NCBI RefSeq assembly: GCF_001949145.1
Contig: NW_019091724.1
Location: 213,388 to 277,387, forward strand
DNA length: 64,000 nucleotides
Direction of reading: 5' to 3'
Origin: Acanthaster planci
Taxonomy: Eukaryota; Echinodermata; Asteroidea; Valvatida; Acanthasteridae
Shown: piece after piece, positions 55,264 through 64,000 of the stretch
Numbering within the stretch: the first letter of the stretch is position 1
How the letters are laid out: every line of letters starts with the position of its first letter
The notes under the pieces: model-generated
The model's database searches: none
Seen by the model: the letters and a program-made list of their open reading frames with translations, nothing else
Told to the model about the DNA's origin: nothing
Program-made: the position numbers and the translations under genes

Positions 55264-56300
55264 GTGCTGCAGCACTTCACTATACAATGCACTTATGAGG
55301 TTATGGTGTTATTACCCAAAGCAGTTCAGTATCTAGTGTTCCCATGGAGGAAGAAGTCTATCACAGCGGCTCTCACCACCGCAGCCTACCGTGGCTGTGG
55401 TGACAGACTACCTATTGGTGGTGGAGTACCCACTCTGCCACCAGCTATGGCATCAGAGACCAATGATCAAAACGCGTCTTCTCCAGCTGTCATCGTGGTT
55501 CCAGAAAGGTTGGGCACTCTCCTCGCTATTCAGCTGTCTTGACCAAAGCCTACCCCCCCCCCATTGCAACCCCTCATCCTCTCCGCCCACAAGACGCTTA
55601 CGACCATACTCTGCTAGAGCTAAGGCCTACTACTAATTCCTCCGGAACGACTTCACCAACTTCCTGTCCGTTCCCAAGTTACATAAGCCCGCAAAAGATG
55701 AAATTGATTCAGACTCGGATAAGTCTTCCGGCAAGAACCCCTTTCTTAATAAGATCGGCCAACCTGGAGCTTACTCTGGATCATGGAGGTAGGAAAACAT
55801 GCTGGGATACAGCATCTTTGCCACGGTCTCCTGTGTACTACCTTTCTCTCTCAGAGGGCGACTCACAGGGTTCTGCATGAGAGCATCAACTCTGTCTTCG
55901 AACAGTTCTTGTGGTTCTCCTGTCTGCCCGTAGACCTAATGCTCCTGAGGCAATGAACATCCCGGAAGTGAAAGCCGGCTTCCGTGAACCTCCCCAGCCA
56001 GCCGGCACCAAATCGTTGTGCTCACCAGCCAAGGCCTCGCCTGAGCACCCCGTGACCACAACTTCACTCGTTCGTTTCGTCGCTGGCGCTCCGGACACCA
56101 TTCAAGTTCCGCTCTGCCCTCCCTTTTCAGCCCACACAGTACAGACAGCACAGAAAGGATGCAAAGGGAACACCCAGCGCTACCCCTGTCCATTGGGTGG
56201 TCGGCGATGACTACACCCACTCAGTTTTCTTCGCAGACGGCAATGGTAAACAGTCCATCGACTGTTTTACCTTTTCACTGTTCACCTTTTCGCTGATGTA
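55264..56300 (+). pseudogene. Unclassified retroelement-like coding remnant
   Basis: GC-rich with protein-like composition in shifting plus frames: 'MLQHFTIQCTYEVMVLLPKA', 'FLRNDFTNFLSVPKLHKPAK' with 'DEIDSDSDKSSGKNPFLNKI', then 'PEVKAGFREPPQPAGTKSLC' and 'VHWVVGDDYTHSVFFADGNG'. No motif identifies it. Its location among PLE and YR elements and its Pro/Ser-rich composition suggest a gag-like piece. An antisense reading is also open in places. Confidence 0.35.
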
Positions 56301-58887
56301 GTTAAGTAGTTTTTGCGACCAGCGTGAAGAGAAGTTTAGTGTCATGTCTGTTTTAATACATTGGTGGACATACCACTGTTTGTGTAGAGTGGAGCTTCCT
56401 AGAGAGTATGTGTGAATTTTGCTAATTTTACGAGTACGATACTAGAAGTCATCACTGGTCTCATGCAAGGTCACGATAGAGGGTGGTAACACTTGGCAAC
56501 ACATACCTCGCCCACGGGCCCATTAGCTGGAGTTTTAAAACTCCATATCCGGAGCTCGGCTATGCAAGGGCTCGTTTGTGTCTACTTAATTTTGTAACTT
56601 TAGTTTCTAATTCACTTAATGATTTAAATTACAGTACTGATATTATGCGGTCCCACCTGTTTTTCCCTTCTGTGTCGGGGCCTGAAACAGACCATATTTT
56701 CTGTGCCTTTTTCTGCTCTTCATCAGTTACCCTGTTAGTTCGATAATCTTATTTATTGCAAGTGACGGTGAAAAATCTTTATTATTGTTCTTATAAGAGG
56801 AGGTGGATTTCATTGTTTATCTTTGGGTTAAAATCCATGCCTAACCGATAAACCACTCCAATTTAGTTTTGTTCTTCAAGGAGTTCCATTTGGATTTGGA
56901 TGATTTCTACGTCCAGATTCTCTTCTTTTTGGTTGGATATTGGAAACTGCTAAATCCTCGACCGAACTAGGTCATCTTTTGTGTTCTTGTGCTGTTCATA
57001 TCCCATGAAGGGTTGGTTGGAAAGAATGGATTTGTATAGAATTCTACAACCGCCTTTGCATTTTGAATACTTTATGTCCATGTGTATTAAACAATCTGAG
57101 TAAAGAGAAGCCTACCCTTCAGTTTTGTCTTTGAGGAAAAGAGCAGAACCATATTCGCATTATTTTTTATACTGAAAGGGGGCCGGATGGGGTATTTCTC
57201 TTGAACTGATAAGTTTTTTTTATATCTTTGTGGCTTAGTTCATAGGGGAGGAAGTACCTATTCTTTTATTTGCAAGACGTTACAGACAGACAGTTCTATC
57301 CTCAACTGTAAAAACTGGTGGCTCTGAAAAGAGCCTTTTGTTTCGTGGTGAGCAAGTAATCACTTTGTATTGCTTGCCCTATAAGGCTGGAAACAAACCC
57401 TATTTCTGCACTTCAGACTCGACGGTGAGGTTGCCACGCCGTTCTCAACTCCAGCATCAATCCTGCTCAACCCTGCTGTTTTTCTAGAAACCGGTTGGGC
57501 CTTAAGCGAAGCGAGCTTCCACCGGTATGTTTACGACGGCCAAATGGTATTTTCTTGTAAAAAAAAGTACAGTATAACACTTTTACACTACACTTTTACA
57601 CAAACAACTTAGCAAAACTGAAAAACAATTTCTGATTTTCGATTTTGGTGTCACTTTATTGGTCAGCATGGAGCGCATTATGAAAATGTCCTCTATAAAT
57701 ATTTTTCATAGCATATTCAATCATTTATGCCATAACAAACAAAATATGGGTGGATGCCATTGCCACTTTTGAATTACAAGTTCCTTTTGAGATCAACTGA
57801 GGTCAAAATTGACATTTATGTTTTAGGACTTAAATGTCATCTACAAGATTTTTGATTTTGTTTTATGACAGATGGGTCATTTTTCTTAAAATTTTTCAGT
57901 TGTTTCCAAGCGAACTACGTTTTCCTCTTTATTGGCTTTCTGACCTAAAACAATTCCCTACGGACATTTGTTTAATCCTGTATAGCAATTTTATAGCCCC
58001 CTCGTGTGAATGATTGAGTCGCGTGCCCAACATGGTCGTCATTAAGTAAGTCATTAAGATGTGCGGCCACACAATGGACGCATCTATACTATTTTTTTCG
58101 TAATAGGGTGCTCCGCAGCAAATAAATTACCCGTTGACAGAAGTGTGTTTCATGCAGTTCGCTCTACATGCTTGCGTGAAGTTTGGTACTATTGGAAAGT
58201 ACTTTCCCTGGACTGTCTATTGATAGCAATGACATCATTTGTCTAGGCCACCTCTAACTCATTCAAAGCCTCGAAAGGAGGTAAACAATTCGCCTGTGTT
58301 ACCATAGACAACCCATGTCTTGTTCTCACATACCAACAATATAAAACTTGACTACGATATGAAAGCTGAGCAAAGAAATTCAAGCCGTTATGCAAATGTT
58401 ATGCAAATGCTAAAATTAAGCAAAGTCAGTATTGTTTACTTGGATACATGACATGCATTTTGGCCATCCAATCCGCATGCGCATAAAGCCCTTGCCTGTG
58501 TGGCGGGCATCCCCGGGCCTACCCTGAGTTGATGGGATCAAACCAAGCACTATTAGTGGCAGAGTCGATCTTCCCAACCTAAGGCTTTTCCCCAGACGAG
58601 AGACCACTCAGAGCGACCTCAAGGCAAAGGGTGCGGGACCGTTTGGGAGGAAATATACCGCCTATTGTGACCGAGTGTTAATTAGTCTCTGTTAAATTAC
58701 ACAATCAACCTGTAAAGAAAGTAATCCTTGACAGAAGAACTGTCGGTACAGGACGTTCAATTTATTCAACAATAATCAACACAAATCAACAAATGAAATG
58801 TATAGTGAAGTGATTGGGAGATTGGTTTGGTTGCCTGTGTATTTACTTAATTGGATTGAGCACTAATTTAGCGTAGGGCCACAGCAG
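56301..58887. other. No recognisable gene
   Basis: AT-rich DNA. A GC-richer block at 58480-58660 (including gggcatccccgggcc) is not assigned. No exon or repeat family was identified. Confidence 0.4.
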
Positions 58888-59440
58888 CAATACGCCAATG
58901 CATCAACTATGCACAATGCGCATGAGCCATTCACTGTGCATCAACCACACACAGCGCACCATCAAAGTTGTATGCGTCAGCAATGCACCACTGCATAAGC
59001 AACGCACCTCTGTGTAAACAATGCACACCGCTGTGTAAACCATGCACACTACATGCACTGCATCAACAATGCACACCGCGTCAGCAACCTACAACTTGTA
59101 CAACTTCGTACGAGCTTCACCTAACGTGCATGCGAGCCAGCGTCAGCAACGTACAGCTCTCACAGCTTTGTACTTGCAACGCGTCAGCTACACACACTAG
59201 TCAGCCACGTACAGTCTATACAATCACGTACTTGCAACGCATCAGCACCACGCAACGCTTCGCACAGCGCTGACAATGCCTTAGCTCCGTGCCAACTCAC
59301 CAACTTCACTCTGCGAAGTCCAACACGTAACCACATATAATGCGATCGCAGCGCTCGCTGCGGTAGCACGACCATGTGCACACAGCGCGTTACGCTATGC
59401 CTAGCCAGCACACGTTACCAAGTCACTAGCCAATCAGGTA
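58888..59440. repeat. Degenerate GCGTCAGCAACGCAC-type minisatellite
   Basis: Words built on GC(A/G)(T/A)CAGCAA(C/T)GCAC and GTGTAAACAATGCACACC recur at 15-25 bp spacing over about 550 bp: 'gcgtcagcaatgcaccac', 'gcgtcagcaacctacaac', 'gcgtcagcaacgtacagc', 'gcatcagcaccacgcaac'. The reading frame across it (58968-59273) is Cys/His-rich only because of the repeat. Confidence 0.75.
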
Positions 59441-60189
59441 CGTGCACTGCAACTCATTAATAAAATTAGACTAGCTCTAGTCCTATACACTTCCGTCACA
59501 CCTGTCTTTCACGCAATATCCTATCAGAATACGTGGCATGACTGCAGAACTGCAATTGTGCTTCACGACACTGCTCGTGTGAAATCAGTCCAATTCAACT
59601 GTAATCGTATCAACAGCAAGAGCTGTCAGTGGCACTGACCAACCAACCGATGTCCGTCAAAATTCAGTTTAACATGACCTTAATTCCAGCCTTCCGTTTC
59701 CCTGTCTTTTTGGTAAATGTAGAAATAAAATACCAAGAAACAAAGGTTTGAGACGTTAGTTAAGCTTGTTGATTGAATCGGTGCTCCTGGCACGACCATT
59801 TGCTAAAGTGGTCTGGTCCAACTAGAATCAGGAGACGCGGCAGTGCCACAAATGATTTCGTGAAGTATCGTCACCGCAAAGTACTAATCTACCACCGCAA
59901 GATTTGGCCACAACTATGATGGTGGCAAGAATTATTGTATTCGATAGTGAGGTAGCAGTCGAGAAATGGCAGATTGGGTAAAAAGATGCAGAGAACTACA
60001 GTTGCTGATCTCTGCCAGGAATACACTTGTTTATTTTACGGTGTTATAACGCCATATTACGACGACTACGGCGCCCACGCAACCACACACGTGGCTCCGC
60101 TTATGCACATAGTATTTGCAGTTATACATGTACTGTGGCCATCCTTGTACAGTCTATACACGGTATATAGGTCTTACTTTGTCATTAAT
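59441..60189. other. No recognisable feature
   Basis: The 79-codon frame at 59974-60213 (with 'HAATTHVAPLMHIVFAVIHV') has no known motif and runs into the palindromic repeat, so it is not called. Confidence 0.4.
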
Positions 60190-60385
60190 TATGAAGACGA
60201 GGTAACGCCTTAAAAACAGACCATCATTTTCACGCCTTAAACCAGAGACTTATAACGCTGTAGGTCTAATAGGACGTTATAACACCTTAAATTGCGGCGT
60301 TATTACGCCTTAAATTAAGGCGCTATAAACGCCGTAATAGAGTTACGGCGTTATAACGCCGTAATAGAGCGTTATAACGCAGACC
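60190..60385. repeat. Palindromic GGCGTTATAACGCC-type tandem repeat
   Basis: The self-complementary word GGCGTTATAACGCC and variants (acgccttaaattaaggcg, gcgttataacgc, aacgccgtaatagag) recur about ten times. Many are joined through TTAA or TAATA. Single strands of this DNA can fold in many alternative hairpins. It directly abuts the truncated end of the CRE-bearing repeat. Confidence 0.85.
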
Positions 60386-61745
60386 TTTGGACAATCATCC
60401 AAAGATGACCCTAGAAGAAATTTGTGATGACGACGTCATCACGTGATTTCTTTTTCAATTTTGAATATTTAATTTTCCCCTTGACTTTGTACAGATTTTC
60501 AAGCCAGTTTTCAAACCTTCGCAATGTTTGATCGCTATCAAAGTGATAGCCAACAAAGACCCTCATGCAAAAATCATTCCAAAGAAATGACGTCATAACG
60601 TGATTTAGTGTTGAATTTTCAATATTTATTTCAGCCCATTGACCTTGTACACGTTTTCAAGGCACAATTTTGAAACCTTTGTGATGTTTGATCATTATCA
60701 AAGTGACAGCCAACAAAGACCCTGATACAAGAATTATTGTAAGTAAATGACGTCATGATGACGCCATCATGTGATTTAATATTGATTTTTCAATATTCAT
60801 CTCAGCCCATTGACTTTGTACACGTTTTCAAGCCAGCATTTGGGTTAGTTTGAAAGGTTTGATCAATTTCAAAGTTACAGACAACAAAGACCCTAATGAA
60901 AGAATTTTGCTAAATATATGACGTTATGATGATGTCATCACAAATTTCTAAATTGATTTTTGGATATTTCATCTTCCCCATAGGTTTTGTACACGTTTTT
61001 CAACAGCCTGTCCTCGGCACTTTGGTAAATCTGAATTATTTCCTTCAATGTACACTTGAAATCCCTAATGAAGAGAGGCTCCCGAAAAAGAATCGTCAAA
61101 ATAACTTCATCAGGGGCCACGTGACATGAGATTAAAGCTGCAGCTTTCCTCATAGGTTTTGTACACGTTTTTCTGCTACACAATATTATCGATCTTAATG
61201 AGAGTAGTCCCGAACTTTGGCTGAGAATTGCCGTGAGAAGGAAAAACAATTTTTTTTTTCATCTTCGTTTGATTACACATTTACCCAAGAGTCTGAATAT
61301 CAAATAATATTTCAAGATTTTCTTTCAGTTTAAATGCAAATCACGTGACATCATAAAGGAGCAGCTTTGTGCACAGGTGTTTTCAGTCCATTGACTTCGT
61401 ATACATTTTCAAGCCACTATTTTGAAACCTTTGCGATGTTTGATCGCTATGAAAGTGATATCGAACAAAGACCCTTATGCACGAATTCCTCAAAAGACAT
61501 GACGTCATGATGACGTCATTATGTGATTTACCATTGATTTTTCAATATTTATTTCAGTCCATTGACTTTGTACACATTTTCAAGCCACCATTTGGGCAAT
61601 TTTCAGAGGTTCGGTCATCATGAAAGTTACACACAACAAAGACCGTCATGACAGAATTTTCTTAAATTTATGACGTCATGAGGACATCATCACCAAACAG
61701 AAACTTCCGAAACAGCGTAGTGGTTGTTCACAAAAACATTCCTCT
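60386..61745 (-). repeat. CRE-bearing dispersed repeat, inverted copy
   Basis: In reverse complement this matches the copy at 10428-12166. It starts with aaactagagg and 'tttttgtgaacaacca' at 61700-61745 and is collinear to the 'tttggacaatcatccaaaga' / 'cttggatgattgtcc' segment near 60390, where it is cut. Perfect TGACGTCA sites lie at 60588-60595, 60748-60755, 61500-61507, 61511-61518 and 61671-61678. Each is near a phrase 'aacaaagaccct' and 'ttgtacacgttttcaag', giving a repeating internal unit of about 160-190 bp. Confidence 0.85.
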
Positions 61746-63748
61746 AGTTTCTCCTTGCTTGTAACATCTAATGCCATGGGTCAAGGTACTGTCAGCATGT
61801 AAATGGGGATGCATAGACTCAAAAAGCAAAGATTCAGACTGAGCATTTATTTCATTGGTACAAAGCCAAAACCACCGTGATTTATTTAACACAACACTAT
61901 GTTGCACGCACATCCCTTTCATTAAATGATAGATGGCCAAAGAACTTTCTATCCATAAATGTATCTTGTGCAACTGGTTACGTAAAATCACTTTTAAAAG
62001 GAAAAAAAGGAGAGGATCGGGATTAATTTTCATATGATAAAGAAATAGTTCACTGCAACTGTGGAAGCTATGCTTATCTGAACAAAGTTAAAACTACATA
62101 GCAGAAGAACAAAATATGTCACACCATTCACACTTGAAGCCAGCTTCAGTATTCAGCCCTTGTTAACTTTTATAAAAAGCTAGTATAATCATAAGGCGAG
62201 CAGTACGTGTCATTCATAAAGTCTTCACAAAGAATAAAAAATGACCTAACAATACAAACGAGCCGAGTTGCATTTCCTTACCGAGGAAGGAGATACGTGA
62301 CTACCTAATATGTACGGAGAGTCATCAGAAGTCTATTCTAAGGTGAGTTTAGTTCCAGTGACTAAAACAAATGAATTCATTTTAGAACGTGACGCACGGA
62401 AAGACAAATTGCTTGGTAATACAAGCAAATGCAAGGTGTGGAATTTGTGCGTGCTCCGGTCTGACACCTACAGTAACCGATGCCACTGTCCGTGGTTACC
62501 GCTGGATATTAAAAACATAAAAGGTGGGTCACAATTTATAATATCTTCTTTTTGATGGCTCAGTAAACAGCAAGGAAATCAACTGCCTTACACTACTACT
62601 AGTCTTGTCCAGAGTCGGAGAACAGATCAATCTTCGATATTTTCTAAGTCCTCATTCCCACTGCAAAGTGTAGCGAGACGCTTCAATCTCACTGACCACT
62701 TGAATGGTGTTCAGTGATCCTGACATTTTGTTTTATCAATTGCTGTAAATCAAAAGCCCACTTTCCTTCTCCGCATTTGAAAAATGCAAATCACTGTATA
62801 ATCATTTTCATGAAATATTTTCTTAAAGTCAATAGGATTTTACTCATTCATTTATCTGTTGCTTGAAATATAATCAAAAACAGATTATCAAGTTTAATCA
62901 GATTTCCTCCAAGTTAATTTGTCTTAAAAGAGGAAACTCTTTGATATATAAATAAACAGCATGAAAATCAGAGCACCGATACCAAAACTTGCAATTTACA
63001 ACACAGCAATTCTCAGTTTCGGGGGCAAATTCAATTGCATTTACTTCACAAAGGCAACTTTCCACAAAAACTTTAATACATATGCTCTTATATTGGACTT
63101 GCATGTTTTTTTACAACAGAATTGTGTAACAAACATCATACAAATTTCCATTAAATTTGTAAATATGCATAGCCTGTTTTTAAGTTTAAAAACAAGGGAT
63201 ATGTATCACTAGGACAGGCTCGAATTTATCTTTTATGCATTAGTTGTAATTATTTACCATTATATGCTTACTGTTCATGCTTGGGTGTACTCTTTTGACT
63301 TATGTCGAGAGTGTCAATTATGTGCAGTTTTTCAAAGTTAGTAGATTAATATGCTATCACAATATAACTTTATCATTTTAAAGTTTGCCTGTGTGCCCCC
63401 CCCACCTTTACATACCTGTACCAATAAAACTGCTGTAAAAGTTTGTGCCTTTACTTTCCCTGATTTTTTTTAATATTCAGATAAGTCCATTGCAATGTTG
63501 GACTGTTTAGAAACCTGTTTTCGGACTCTTGATCCTTTGAGATTGAGTGATAATCAGATAAAAGAGATTGTGTTATGCACGTAAATACCACGAGGAATAG
63601 CTTATGTAAAATCAAACCATAATAATCATTTTTCAAATAAATCACAAATGCATTTTCAAATTAGATTTAAAAATTACACTTACGTTGTGATTTAAAATAT
63701 GTCTCTGAGACTCTCTACTGAAGACACTTTGCTTGTGGCTTTTCTTAC
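61746..63748. other. Mostly unassigned; intron or flank of right-edge gene
   Basis: AT-rich DNA without known domains. It contains the possible first exon at 62310-62342. No second exon of the minus-strand gene at 63749-63897 could be recognised here. Confidence 0.4.
62310..62342 (+). CDS. Possible short first coding exon
   Basis: ATG at 62310 opens MYGESSEVYSK and meets a consensus donor AAG|GTGAGT at 62343 in phase 0. There is no partner exon in the window on this strand, so support is weak. Confidence 0.2.
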
Positions 63749-63897
63749 AGCATCGAGTACAGTGACTGCTGCAAGAAGATGAAGACCTACATCATGGAGA
63801 CCACAGTCTTGACATTTGTCAATAATTTGATTCCACGCATCCAAACTTGTGTCTGAATCACAGAACACAATATCTTTCAAATTTGCTCCAGCAGTCC
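63749..63897 (-). CDS. Internal exon of an unrecognised host gene
   Basis: On the minus strand an acceptor (ctttctgttcttttatag) and a donor (GCT|GTAAGA) bound 149 bases: two bases completing a codon, then exactly 49 codons. These read TAGANLKDIVFCDSDTSLDA, 'WNQIIDKCQDCGLHDVGLHL' and LAAVTVLDA. The Trp/Leu/Cys spacing suggests a helical repeat or globular fold. The frame stays open past the donor for 18 more codons to a TAA, so a terminal-exon reading is the alternative. Family not recognised. The gene would extend beyond the right edge on its 5' side. Confidence 0.55.
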
Positions 63898-63954
63898 CTA
63901 TAAAAGAACAGAAAGAACAAACTCAAAACTCTGAACTCAAAAAACAAACTGCTA

Positions 63955-63985
63955 GGCAGGTGCCGGGTACCCGGGTACCCGCCCG
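63955..63985. repeat. Short GGTACCC tandem palindromes
   Basis: The words GGGTACCCGGGTACCCGCCC at the window edge form overlapping palindromes. They may belong to a repeat that continues outside the window. Confidence 0.6.
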
Positions 63986-64000
63986 TCGATTTCAAAAGCC

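Noticed and set aside
58968-59273. 101-codon Cys/His-rich frame
   Set aside because: The residues arise from the minisatellite unit, not from a conserved zinc-binding pattern.
1-64000. CRISPR arrays, bacterial operons, rRNA genes
   Set aside because: No regularly spaced direct repeats with unique spacers, no ribosome-binding-site-led gene clusters and no rRNA-like segments; all signs point to animal nuclear DNA.

Overview
The window looks like nuclear DNA of a multicellular animal. It is AT-rich, has long stretches without open frames, GT-AG introns, polyA signals, assembly gaps (N runs) and many decayed transposable elements. The mixture of LINE pieces (AP-endonuclease/RT type and an RTE-like piece), two tyrosine-recombinase (DIRS-order) retrotransposons, a cluster of Penelope-like elements with GIY-YIG endonuclease, tRNA-derived SINEs and TTAA-flanked MITEs suggests a marine invertebrate, perhaps a lancelet, hemichordate or echinoderm. 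That placement is an inference from element types. No bacterial genes, operons, rRNA or CRISPR arrays are visible.

Layout. 1-12.2 kb: a partial CRE-bearing repeat, a tRNA-SINE inserted near the 3' end of a decayed LINE on the minus strand, a TTAA-flanked MITE, quiet DNA, then a full copy of the CRE-bearing repeat ending at a perfect hairpin. 12.5-21.4 kb: a possible broken coding frame, a decayed CXC-protein-like fragment, a 3'-truncated LINE (ORF1 plus the zinc finger and start of ORF2), a GC-rich promoter-like block before a 0.7 kb gap, and a decayed three-block coding region at 19.9-20.6 kb that may be a ZP-type receptor remnant. 26.7-37.7 kb: the best host gene model, four phase-compatible exons on the plus strand with a polyA signal, coding for a basic protein of about 100 residues that I do not recognise. 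Its introns hold a small MITE, a THAP-encoding foldback element, an RTE-like LINE, a second TTAA MITE, a tRNA foldback, a LINE tail and a TIR element. 39.3-44.3 kb: a DIRS-like element split by about 1.9 kb of unrelated DNA. 48.3-55.2 kb: a PLE terminal repeat, a Ngaro/DIRS-like element with a 32-bp perfect palindrome in its RNase H region and a G-quadruplex motif after its recombinase, then four PLE fragments in alternating orientation. 55.3-64 kb: a gag-like coding remnant, a degenerate minisatellite, a palindromic GGCGTTATAACGCC-type repeat abutting an inverted copy of the CRE-bearing repeat, and one well-supported minus-strand exon at the right edge.

Most of the window is therefore a transposon graveyard around one small host gene and the edge of another. 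The points most worth checking are the repeat family carrying many TGACGTCA sites, the inverted-repeat architectures (THAP foldback, tRNA foldback, PLE palindrome), the two MITEs that both break at an assembly gap in their interior, and the unidentified four-exon gene.
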